Of a stretch of 21,851 bases of DNA, positions 14,615-21,851 are shown piece after piece. This stretch comes from Flavobacteriaceae bacterium UBA5544 (lineage in GTDB: Bacteria; Bacteroidota; Bacteroidia; Flavobacteriales; Flavobacteriaceae), in contig DINI01000036.1 of NCBI GenBank assembly GCA_002426755.1, positions 3,461-25,311 on the forward strand, given 5' to 3'. How positions within the stretch are numbered: the stretch's first letter is position 1; each line of letters opens with the position of its first letter. The notes below the pieces were generated by a model. The model did no database searches. It was given only the letters and a program-made list of their open reading frames with translations, and was not told the origin of the DNA. Both the position numbers and the translations under genes were made by a program.

Positions 14615-16522
14615 TTATTTCACCTCTTCAAAATCTACATCCTCAACATCACTTCCTTCGTTAGCGTTTCCGCCTCCTTGTGGAGCGTCAGGACCTGGTT
14701 GTCCACCACCTTGTGCTTCAGCTTGCGCTTTGTACATTTCTTCGCTGGCAACTTTCCAAGCTTCGTTGATTTTCTCCAATGCTGGGTCTATAACTGCCAA
14801 GTCTTTGGTTTCGAATGCTTTTTTCAATTCTTCAAGCGCTTCTTCGATTGGTTTTTTCTTATCATCCGATAATTTATCACCAAACTCTTTCAATTGACTT
14901 TCTGTTTGAAAAATCATGGCATCGGCAGCGTTCAATTTGTCTGCTTTTTCCTTTGCTTGCTTATCAGCTTCTGCATTTGCTTCAGCATCGGCTTTCATTT
15001 TCTTGATTTCCTCTTCGGTCAATCCTGAAGATGCCTCGATACGGATATCCTGTGTTTTGTTTGTCGCTTTATCCGTTGCAGTCACGTGAATGATACCATT
15101 GGCATCAATATCAAAGGTCACTTCAATTTGAGGTGTTCCTCTTCGTGCTGGTGGAATCCCATCCAAGTGGAAACGTCCAATGGTTTTGTTATCTGCAGCC
15201 ATCGCTCTTTCACCTTGCAAGACGTGGATTTCCACGGAAGGCTGATTATCGGCAGCAGTTGAGAACACTTGTGATTTCTTCGTTGGAATTGTAGTATTCG
15301 CCTCAATCAACTTTGTCATCACATTCCCCATCGTTTCGATACCAAGAGATAATGGCGTTACATCCAATAACAGAACGTCTTTCACATCACCAGTCAATAC
15401 ACCCCCTTGGATGGCGGCACCTACGGCTACCACTTCATCAGGGTTGACACCTTTACTTGGTTTTTTTCCGAAGAATTTCTCCACAGCTTCTTGAACTGCC
15501 GGGATACGTGTAGAACCACCAACCAAGATGATTTCATCGATATCACTTTTTGAAAGTCCCGCCGCTTTGAGCGCTTTTTCACATGGCTCAATGGTACGTT
15601 TTACCAAATCGTCAATCAATTGCTCAAATTTTGCTTTGGTCAATGTTCTTACCAAGTGCTTTGGTCCACTTGCTGTGGCTGTCACATAAGGTAAGTTGAT
15701 TTCAGTCTGTCCAGAAGATGACAACTCGATTTTTGCTTTTTCAGCAGCTTCTTTTAAACGTTGCAATGCCATCGCATCTTTACGCAAATCAATATCTTCA
15801 TCTTTTTTGAATTCATCAGCCAACCAATCTATGATTTTTTGGTCGACATCGTCACCACCTAAATGGGTATCTCCATCTGTAGACAATACTTCAAAAACAC
15901 CGTCACCCAACTCAAGGATGGACACATCATGTGTACCACCACCAAAGTCAAATACTACGATTTTTTGGTCTTGTCCTTTTTTATCCAATCCGTAAGCCAA
16001 GGCTGCAGCCGTAGGTTCGTTAATGATACGACGTACTTTCAAACCTGCAATTTCACCCGCTTCTTTGGTAGCTTGACGTTGTGAGTCATTAAAGTAAGCT
16101 GGTACGGTAATCACCGCTTCGCTTACCGTAGTTCCCAAATAATCTTCAGCTGTTTTCTTCATTTTTTGAAGAATCATGGCTGATAATTCTTGTGGTGTAT
16201 ACAAACGACCATCGATATCCACACGTGGTGTATCGTTGTCACCTTTTACTACTTTATATGGTACACGTTCAGCTTCATTTTTTGATTCTGAATACTTATT
16301 TCCCATAAAACGTTTGATGGAATAAACCGTTTTGGTCGGGTTTGTTACCGCTTGACGTTTTGCTGGGTCACCAACTTTAATCTCGCCTCCATCAACGAAA
16401 GCAATGACAGACGGCGTGGTGCGTTTACCTTCTGCATTAGGAATTACAACTGGCTCACTACCTTCCATTACCGAAACGCAAGAGTTGGTTGTACCTAAAT
16501 CGATTCCAATTATTTTACTCAT
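14615..16522 (-). CDS. dnaK: Chaperone protein DnaK (Hsp70)
   Basis: A full-length 635-residue Hsp70. The ATPase domain opens with IGIDLGTTNSCVSVMEG, contains VFDFGGGTHDVSILE and ILVGGSTRIPAVQ, and ends near residue 385 at the linker DVLLLDVTPLSLG. The substrate-binding domain follows, then the helical lid and a flexible Gly/Gln/Pro-rich tail ending VEDVDFEEVK, close to the conserved EEVD-like bacterial ending. It folds nascent and stress-damaged proteins in the cytosol with DnaJ and GrpE, neither of which is adjacent here. The gene stands alone between a terminator and a divergent lipoprotein gene. A TTGACA (minus strand, 16577-16572) and a cluster of TGAC half-sites lie upstream and may mediate control. 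Confidence 0.98.
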   Translation of the reverse strand: MSKIIGIDLGTTNSCVSVMEGSEPVVIPNAEGKRTTPSVIAFVDGGEIKVGDPAKRQAVTNPTKTVYSIKRFMGNKYSESKNEAERVPYKVVKGDNDTPRVDIDGRLYTPQELSAMILQKMKKTAEDYLGTTVSEAVITVPAYFNDSQRQATKEAGEIAGLKVRRIINEPTAAALAYGLDKKGQDQKIVVFDFGGGTHDVSILELGDGVFEVLSTDGDTHLGGDDVDQKIIDWLADEFKKDEDIDLRKDAMALQRLKEAAEKAKIELSSSGQTEINLPYVTATASGPKHLVRTLTKAKFEQLIDDLVKRTIEPCEKALKAAGLSKSDIDEIILVGGSTRIPAVQEAVEKFFGKKPSKGVNPDEVVAVGAAIQGGVLTGDVKDVLLLDVTPLSLGIETMGNVMTKLIEANTTIPTKKSQVFSTAADNQPSVEIHVLQGERAMAADNKTIGRFHLDGIPPARRGTPQIEVTFDIDANGIIHVTATDKATNKTQDIRIEASSGLTEEEIKKMKADAEANAEADKQAKEKADKLNAADAMIFQTESQLKEFGDKLSDDKKKPIEEALEELKKAFETKDLAVIDPALEKINEAWKVASEEMYKAQAEAQGGGQPGPDAPQGGGNANEGSDVEDVDFEEVK

Positions 16523-16572
16523 AATGTTATATGTTATTGTTGACTATTAATTTTTATTTTCTCTTTGTATAT

Positions 16573-16614
16573 GTCAATGACTGTGCCATGACAGAAAATA
16601 TGACATGATGTCAT
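16573..16614. promoter_or_regulatory. TGAC repeat/palindrome cluster between dnaK and the lipoprotein gene
   Basis: Contains the palindrome GTCAATGAC (16573-16581), a single ATGAC (16588-16592) and the inverted repeat ATGACA-TGA-TGTCAT (16600-16614). The three ATGAC copies start at 16577, 16588 and 16600, that is 11 and 12 bases apart, about one helical turn each. On the minus strand the first site overlaps a TTGACA hexamer 49 bases from the dnaK start. A dimeric regulator binding side by side is a natural reading; the CIRCE sequence is not present. Confidence 0.45.
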
Positions 16615-16691
16615 TTTTTACATTCTTAACATTTTCTAAAGTTATTCTATTAGGTATTTGTAGTATTTTTAAAATCTAAAATAAATAGACC

Positions 16692-17186
16692 ATGAAAAAA
16701 TTATGTATTGCATTTTTAACCATATTCGCCATTGTTGCAACCTCATGCGAAGGTGACCCAGGACCTCCTGGTGCTGATGGAGTTAACTTCGTAGGACAGT
16801 CATTTGAGAGAACCATAAATTTTACACCAGCAAATAACTACGAGGAATATATTCAGATTCCACTTACCATTGAACTTTTACCAACGGATATGACTCTAGT
16901 TTATATACTTTGGGAACAGGATCCATTAACTGGCAATGATGTATGGAGGCTTATACCACAAACCGTGTATACTGATAGTGGAGAGGAATTTCAATACAAT
17001 TATGATTATGCATTTGATGAGGTCAGAGTATTTATAGATGCGCCTGTAAATTTTGATTTTAATAGCCTATCGGCTGCAGCTACCTTAAACCAAACATTTA
17101 GGGTGGTCGTATTGCCTGTTGATTTTGTTAACAGTAGAAATCTTAATGTCAATGATTATAATGAGATCAAGAATTATATTCAATAG
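16692..17186 (+). CDS. Small lipoprotein with collagen-like Gly-Pro stretch
   Basis: A 164-residue predicted lipoprotein. The signal peptide (Lys-Lys, then a hydrophobic core to residue 16) ends in a lipobox-like ATSC with Cys19. Immediately after follows CEGDPGPPGADG, a short run of Gly-X-Y triplets often seen at the head of Bacteroidota lipoproteins. The mature part is beta-rich and acidic, with many aromatic residues (YILWEQ, NYDYAFDEVRVFI), and looks like a small beta-sandwich. The function is unknown. It is probably attached to the outer or inner membrane. It is divergent from dnaK, and a possible weak -7 (TATTTTTA, 16664-16671) precedes it. A strong terminator follows, so it is monocistronic. 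Confidence 0.8.
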   Translation: MKKLCIAFLTIFAIVATSCEGDPGPPGADGVNFVGQSFERTINFTPANNYEEYIQIPLTIELLPTDMTLVYILWEQDPLTGNDVWRLIPQTVYTDSGEEFQYNYDYAFDEVRVFIDAPVNFDFNSLSAAATLNQTFRVVVLPVDFVNSRNLNVNDYNEIKNYIQ

Positions 17187-17220
17187 AAGACTACTATTTG
17201 ATTCTTGAATAACATTAAAG

Positions 17221-17248
17221 AAGCCTGAAATTAATTTCGGGCTTTTTT
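17221..17248 (+). terminator. Rho-independent terminator after the lipoprotein gene
   Basis: Stem AAGCCTGAAA (17221-17230) with TTTCGGGCTT (17235-17244), perfect except for one U:G wobble, a four-base loop, and a T tract running on to 17248. It lies 34 bases after the stop codon. Confidence 0.8.
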
Positions 17249-17327
17249 CTTCATTCTTCGCAATATCTTATTAATCAAGTTGAAAGCAGAATTGAGCATG
17301 AATCACAAAAATTGCTATAACAAACTG

Positions 17328-17335
17328 TATATTTG
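17328..17335 (+). promoter_or_regulatory. Candidate -7 element for the serine dehydratase gene
   Basis: TATATTTG, an exact TAnnTTTG match, 22 bases before the ATG at 17358. No TTTG box is seen at 17-23 bases upstream. Confidence 0.45.
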
Positions 17336-17357
17336 TCCCATAAATTAAACGTTTTCA

Positions 17358-18782
17358 ATGGAGTGTATTTCAGTTTTTGATATGTTAAAAATAGGCGTTG
17401 GCCCTTCGAGTTCACATACCTTGGGCCCTTGGCGTGCCGCCGAACGATGGATTAACGAGTTGAAAGCCAACAACAAATTTGCTAAAGTAGAAAAAATAAG
17501 TGTTGACCTTTATGGTTCGTTGTCATTAACAGGAAAAGGCCACGCTACAGATTATGCAGTCATGTTGGGATTGAGCGGTGCAAATCCTGAAACCATCCCT
17601 ACGGAAAGTATTGACATTATTATTAGTTCAATTAAGAACTCAAAAACCTTGATGTTCAATAATGAATTTCCTTTGAACTTCAATCCAGAAACAGACATCG
17701 TGTTCAATCGAAAATTTCTTCCATTTCATTCCAATGGAATGACATTTACCGCAACCATCAATGGAAGACGTTCCAAATCGACCTTCTACTCTATCGGAGG
17801 CGGTTTTGTGGTAAAGGAAGAACGCAAAAACTCCAAGAGAAATAAAGCCATTTTCCACAATATGTTTCCCTATCCTATTCAATTGGGGACAGAATTACTG
17901 GCTTATTGTAATGATTTGAACCTTCCAATTTCAAGCGTCGTTCTAGAAAATGAAAAATCCATTAGACAGATTGAAACCATTGATTTTGAACTTCAACGCA
18001 TTTGGAACACGATGTTAGAATGTATGTTTATTGGCTGTCATACAGAGGGGAATCTTCCTGGAGGATTGAATGTGCGACGTCGCGCTTATGACATGCATCA
18101 AAATCTCAAAGGTGATATCGCTTATGAATCTCCTCATGAATGGTTAGAAAGCATTCGCAAAACGGAAGTAAAGTTCAGACAAATCCTGAAGTGGGTCAGT
18201 TGTTTTGCTTTAAGCGTGAATGAAGTCAATGCCTCTTTAGGACGAGTCGTTACAGCACCAACAAATGGTAGTGCAGGTGTTATTCCTGCGGTATTAATGT
18301 ATTATATGGTAATAGAAAACCATGATGCTGACTTTAAACATATCAAAAAGTTCCTTTTAGTTGCGGGAGAAATTGGCAGCATTTTCAAAAAAGGCGCCAC
18401 CATTTCGGCAGCCATGGGAGGTTGTCAGGCTGAAATTGGTGTTTCATCTGCCATGGCAGCAGGCGCGTTGACAGAATTGATGGGTGGCACACCTGAACAA
18501 GTTTTGGTTGCTGCAGAAATAGCTATGGAACATCATTTGGGCATGACTTGTGACCCAATTGGAGGTTTAGTGCAAATTCCATGTATCGAACGTAATGCAA
18601 TGGGCGCCATTAAGGCAATTAACGCGGCCGAACTAGCTTTAGATACGGACCCACACAATGTAAAAGTTCCTTTAGACAAAGTAGTTCAAACAATGTGGGA
18701 AACCGCAAAGGACATGAACACAAAATATAAGGAAACTTCAGAAGGAGGTTTGGCCGTTGGTGTGCATTTGTCGGATTGTTAG
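17358..18782 (+). CDS. sdaA: L-serine ammonia-lyase, iron-sulfur, single chain
   Basis: A 474-residue single-chain [4Fe-4S] L-serine dehydratase that converts serine to pyruvate and ammonia. The beta-domain starts ISVFDMLKIGVGPSSSHT, which is diagnostic. The alpha-domain has GRVVTAPTNGSAGVIPAVL and the three cluster ligands Cys356 (GGCQAE), Cys398 (MTCDP) and Cys409 (IPCIERN), spaced 42 and 11 apart as in characterised enzymes of this type. The very last residue is Cys474, matching the C-terminal cysteine that plugs the active site in the Legionella enzyme. The enzyme is oxygen-sensitive. It is preceded by a terminator and a -7 promoter match, and the downstream SGNH genes start 66 bases later. 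Confidence 0.96.
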   Translation: MECISVFDMLKIGVGPSSSHTLGPWRAAERWINELKANNKFAKVEKISVDLYGSLSLTGKGHATDYAVMLGLSGANPETIPTESIDIIISSIKNSKTLMFNNEFPLNFNPETDIVFNRKFLPFHSNGMTFTATINGRRSKSTFYSIGGGFVVKEERKNSKRNKAIFHNMFPYPIQLGTELLAYCNDLNLPISSVVLENEKSIRQIETIDFELQRIWNTMLECMFIGCHTEGNLPGGLNVRRRAYDMHQNLKGDIAYESPHEWLESIRKTEVKFRQILKWVSCFALSVNEVNASLGRVVTAPTNGSAGVIPAVLMYYMVIENHDADFKHIKKFLLVAGEIGSIFKKGATISAAMGGCQAEIGVSSAMAAGALTELMGGTPEQVLVAAEIAMEHHLGMTCDPIGGLVQIPCIERNAMGAIKAINAAELALDTDPHNVKVPLDKVVQTMWETAKDMNTKYKETSEGGLAVGVHLSDC

Positions 18783-18848
18783 GCGAATTAGTATTGAATT
18801 TTATATTATATTTCGGCTCTCAAAACATATCAGTTACGTACACACTCA

Positions 18849-20324
18849 ATGAAGTATTCCCCATTAAAAATATGCCTCTATATAGTGCTCACACTCTTGG
18901 TGTTATTTGGAATTACCTATATAAGCGGTTCTAAAACTATGGGCAATGGGACGACACAAGAAGGTTTTTTTATTGGGGACGTTACTATAAAATATCCCAA
19001 ATCCAACACATTTTTAGAACAACAAGCAACTGACAAATCTAATATCAAGTCTTTAGATAGCATCGTTGACAATATTGAAGGTCTGGTAAAGGCGGTGGAT
19101 GATAAAGATGAGGAAAACCTCACGGCCAAAATTCCGGATTTTACTAAAATTGATACTTCAAAGGTTCAACGCATTAGCTACCCAAAAAATCATTCAGCGT
19201 TTGTGGCACAATTGCGAGAGGATTTAAACAGTACCCAATGTCGCATCATTCATTATGGTGATTCACAATTGGAAGGCGATCGTATTTCAGCTTATTTACG
19301 GAATAGATTACAAGGACTTTATGGAGGCAGCGGTCCAGGTTTTGCTTCTATTGTTCAGGTGTATGACAATATCAGTTCGGTGGTGACGCATTCTGATAAT
19401 TGGACACGTCACGCCTATTTTGACCCAACGCAGAAAAAGTTTCAACATAAAAAATATGGCGCTTATTCTTCACTGTCGCGATTTACCCCTGCATACGAAA
19501 CTGTGGACAGTCTTCTACTCGATTCTCTAAAAATCACAAATGCGACCATTGATATAGGCATTCCCACGAAGTCGTATGGATTGTTGAAAAAATTTACAAA
19601 AATAGGGTTGCATTATGGGAATTGCATCGCTCCGACCACTATCAAAATATACAATGACGGGGTTTTAATAAAAAGTGATGTGCTTGTCAATGATGTCAAT
19701 TATCATAAGTTTCCTATTGATTTATCCTCAACTCCATCCAATCTTAAAATTGAATTGGAAAGCAAAATCAGCCCAGATTTTTATGGTCTGACATTGGATG
19801 GTAGCAGTGGAGTTACGTTAGACAATGTTGCGATGCGTGGGTCATCCGGGACAATATTTGCAGGTACGAATGCCACCAACTTTCAGCAGATGTACCAGCA
19901 ATTACAACCAAAGTTGCTCATCTTTCAATATGGAGGAAATTCGGTTCCTTACTTAAAAGACTCATTGGAAGTTGTGGAATATGCAGGTTATTTAAAAAAC
20001 CATATATCTTGGGTGAAACGAAAAAGCAACAATGCTAATGTTATTTTTATTGGACCTTCGGACATGACAACGACAGAAAATGGCAAGATGATAACCTATC
20101 CACTTCTACCCTATTTGAATGAAAAATTGAAAGAAGTCTGCATTGAAAACGACATTGCATTTTGGAGTATGTACGACGCCATGGGCGGAAAAAACTCTAT
20201 GAAGCACTGGGTGGACCAAGGTTTAGCCGCAAACGATTATACACACTTTTCCCCCTCTGGCACCAAAATCATTTCAGAATTATTCTTTCTGGCGTTGTAT
20301 TTGGACATAACCGACATCAAATGA
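18849..20324 (+). CDS. Membrane-anchored SGNH/GDSL hydrolase-like protein
   Basis: A 491-residue protein with one N-terminal membrane segment (about 8-27), a linker to about residue 110, and an SGNH domain. Block I is IIHYGDSQLEGDRIS with the nucleophile Ser139. Block II may be Gly331 in AMRGSSG. Block III is FQYGGNSV with Asn364. Block V is NDYTHFSPSG with Asp463 and His466, so the full catalytic set is present. An inserted beta-rich domain lies at about 220-330. It overlaps the next gene by four bases (ATGA), and an MBOAT gene follows. The context points to O-acetyl transfer or removal on an envelope polysaccharide on the outer face of the inner membrane. A partial -7 match TATATTTC lies at 18807-18814. 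Confidence 0.86.
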   Translation: MKYSPLKICLYIVLTLLVLFGITYISGSKTMGNGTTQEGFFIGDVTIKYPKSNTFLEQQATDKSNIKSLDSIVDNIEGLVKAVDDKDEENLTAKIPDFTKIDTSKVQRISYPKNHSAFVAQLREDLNSTQCRIIHYGDSQLEGDRISAYLRNRLQGLYGGSGPGFASIVQVYDNISSVVTHSDNWTRHAYFDPTQKKFQHKKYGAYSSLSRFTPAYETVDSLLLDSLKITNATIDIGIPTKSYGLLKKFTKIGLHYGNCIAPTTIKIYNDGVLIKSDVLVNDVNYHKFPIDLSSTPSNLKIELESKISPDFYGLTLDGSSGVTLDNVAMRGSSGTIFAGTNATNFQQMYQQLQPKLLIFQYGGNSVPYLKDSLEVVEYAGYLKNHISWVKRKSNNANVIFIGPSDMTTTENGKMITYPLLPYLNEKLKEVCIENDIAFWSMYDAMGGKNSMKHWVDQGLAANDYTHFSPSGTKIISELFFLALYLDITDIK

Positions 20325-21616
20325 AGCAGATTTTAATAATTCTTACTTTTATATTCACTCTAAATCTATCAGCGCAACGTTATGTTCTCGATAGTGTAAA
20401 ACCCAGTATCGAAACACTTATCAATTATGAAGGCAATACTTTTAAAATGGCGTCCCAGTCACCTGCCTTCAATCAATTCTTTGCCAAGTTGGATAGCATT
20501 TACGATGGTAAAAAAGAAAAATTGCACATTTTCCACATTGGAGGATCCCATATTCAAGCAGATATCTATTCCAACAAAATAAGAACATATTTACAGAACA
20601 CTAATGAAGTATCACAAGGTCAACGAGGCTTTGTATTTCCTTACCATTTGGCACATACCAATAATCCAACCAATTACCGTATAGAGGCTACCAAAGACTT
20701 ATGGCAAGGGTACAGATGCTCTATTAGAAAAGATTCCATTGCCTGGGGTTTGGCAGGTGTAACAGCGGTGTTCAGGATTTATGAAGATACGATTCATATA
20801 AAGTCTAACTATAAAAATTACACCAAAAAACCTTACGAATTCAATAAACTACGTGTATTCTACAATACGTGGAAGAACGATTATGATTTATCTATATTAA
20901 ATCCAGATCTGTTGGTGTCTGATACTCTGAATCTCAATAAAATGTATCGCGAATATCGCTTTAATACGTCCGTGGATTCTGTGGCAATGCGTGTACACCT
21001 AAAAGATACAACAATTGTAAATCCTGAATTTGCATTGATGGGAATTGAATATATGAATGATAATCCTGGCGTTGAATATACAAGTATTGGAGTCAATGGT
21101 GCCAGTTTTGATTATTATCAACGTGCTGTCTACTTCGAAAAACAGCTTGAACTCTATAAACCAGATTTATTTATCATCTCCATCGGTACAAATGATGCCT
21201 ATATGCCAAAATCAAAGTTTGATGCCGAAAAATTTCGTGCCAATTACGATGCCTTTATACAAATGATTCAACGCGTGAATCCTGAATGTGCCATCCTCTT
21301 GACAGTTCCAAATGATGATTATTATAGAAGAAAATATCAAAACCCTAATACAGCCATTCAACAACAAATCATTATGGAATTGGCAAGAAAATATTACATG
21401 GCTGTTTGGGATTTTTACGAGATTATGGGAGGTTTGGGGTCTTCCAATAAATGGTACAAGAACAAACTGATGCCAAGAGACCGTATTCATTTTACATATT
21501 TGGGTTACAGTATTAAGGCAGATTTATTTATGGATGCGCTCATCGATGCGTGGTCGAATAGTACAAAGAGAGACAAAGAGGAATTGTTGAACCACTATCA
21601 TACGTTGAATGAATAG
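20321..21616 (+). CDS. Exported SGNH hydrolase-like protein
   Basis: The frame is open further upstream, but MKQILIILTF at 20321 begins a clear signal peptide (hydrophobic 3-15, LSAQ cleavage near 18) and overlaps the preceding stop by four bases, giving 431 residues. Block I reads FHIGGSHIQAD with Ser76: the usual Asp of GDS is Gly here. Block II is GVNGAS (Gly260), block III SIGTNDAY (Asn291) and block V DRIHFTYLG (Asp387, His390). The catalytic Ser, Gly, Asn and His are thus all present. It resembles the preceding gene product around block I (HYGDSQLEGD against HIGGSHIQAD), so the two look like an ancient tandem duplication. It is probably periplasmic and works with the MBOAT protein. Confidence 0.85.
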   Translation: MKQILIILTFIFTLNLSAQRYVLDSVKPSIETLINYEGNTFKMASQSPAFNQFFAKLDSIYDGKKEKLHIFHIGGSHIQADIYSNKIRTYLQNTNEVSQGQRGFVFPYHLAHTNNPTNYRIEATKDLWQGYRCSIRKDSIAWGLAGVTAVFRIYEDTIHIKSNYKNYTKKPYEFNKLRVFYNTWKNDYDLSILNPDLLVSDTLNLNKMYREYRFNTSVDSVAMRVHLKDTTIVNPEFALMGIEYMNDNPGVEYTSIGVNGASFDYYQRAVYFEKQLELYKPDLFIISIGTNDAYMPKSKFDAEKFRANYDAFIQMIQRVNPECAILLTVPNDDYYRRKYQNPNTAIQQQIIMELARKYYMAVWDFYEIMGGLGSSNKWYKNKLMPRDRIHFTYLGYSIKADLFMDALIDAWSNSTKRDKEELLNHYHTLNE

Positions 21617-21851
21617 ACTCTACGACATTTTCAAATTTTCCGAGGATTTCCCTTTGATATTTACCCAAGCGAACTTTTGGATTTTCTTTGCTGTGGCATA
21701 TTTTCTGTTTGCACTTTTTTATAAGAAAATAGCCTTAAGAAATTCTTATTTATTCCTCATTTCTCTGTTTTTCTATTACAAAACAAGTGGCTTGTTCATT
21801 GGAATACTGATATTTAGCACGTTAGTGGATTTCTTTATAGGCAGAAGCATC
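21609..21851 (+). CDS. MBOAT family O-acyltransferase, 3' partial
   Basis: 81 codons from ATG at 21609 to the window edge, overlapping the SGNH gene by eight bases. The protein begins MNRLYDIFKFSEDFPLIFTQ and then has membrane segments at about 21-38 and 48-74, with the family-typical FFYYKTSG and STLVDFFIGR. This matches the N-terminus of AlgI/DltB-type MBOAT proteins, which bring acyl groups across the inner membrane for attachment to envelope polymers. The catalytic His lies beyond the window. The overlaps make it the third gene of a coupled cassette. Confidence 0.85.
   Translation, partial: MNRLYDIFKFSEDFPLIFTQANFWIFFAVAYFLFALFYKKIALRNSYLFLISLFFYYKTSGLFIGILIFSTLVDFFIGRSI

Noticed and set aside
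16523..16691. CIRCE/HrcA operator upstream of dnaK
   Set aside because: The nine-base inverted repeat of CIRCE with its nine-base spacer is not present; the repeats there are of a different sequence.
20162..20320. Upstream extension of the second SGNH gene
   Set aside because: It lies within the first SGNH gene in another frame, is rich in Arg/His and hides the signal peptide that begins at 20321.

Overview
The window looks like chromosomal DNA from a member of the Bacteroidota, most likely a marine-type Flavobacteriaceae. The evidence is AT-rich DNA, weak or absent Shine-Dalgarno sequences, several matches to the Bacteroidota -7 promoter element TAnnTTTG, and a menaquinone gene set of the kind found in that family. 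No mobile element, CRISPR array, tRNA or rRNA was recognised. No gene-free stretch exceeds 300 bases; the longest (5410-5639) holds only a terminator hairpin.

Layout. 1-1548 (+): 3' part of a DUF3857/transglutaminase-like protein. 1573-3556 (-): menC and a CPBP membrane protease, one base apart. 3616-4515 (+): a sterol desaturase-superfamily hydroxylase, fused at its 3' end to a decayed short-chain dehydrogenase remnant (to 4709). 4732-5409 (-): a UPF0173 metal-dependent hydrolase. 5640-8275 (-): menA, menB and a CvfB-type S1 RNA-binding protein. 8366-8707 (-): a DUF2853 protein. 8804-12160 (-): menD, menF and a hotdog thioesterase. 12215-14484: a GNAT acetyltransferase (+), a small orphan gene (-), a second GNAT and a nitronate monooxygenase (both -). 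14615-16522 (-): dnaK. 16692-17186 (+): a small lipoprotein. 17358-18782 (+): single-chain iron-sulfur L-serine dehydratase. 18849-21851 (+): two SGNH-type proteins and the start of an MBOAT acyltransferase, all overlapping.

How the genes work together. menF, menD, menC, menB and menA encode isochorismate synthase, SEPHCHC synthase, o-succinylbenzoate synthase, DHNA-CoA synthase and DHNA prenyltransferase. The hotdog thioesterase overlapping menF is a good candidate for the DHNA-CoA hydrolysis step between MenB and MenA. menE and menH are not in the window. The SGNH-SGNH-MBOAT cassette at the right edge has the layout of a cell-envelope O-acetylation system: a membrane acyl carrier plus exported acyltransferases or esterases.

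Most of the window is ordinary core genome. I did not find a convincing unknown biological system. The points most worth a second look are the gene-fusion scar at the desaturase/SDR junction, the tightly coupled SGNH pair with MBOAT, the phased TGAC repeats between dnaK and the lipoprotein gene, the palindrome in the nitronate monooxygenase promoter, and the back-to-back promoters between menC and the desaturase.
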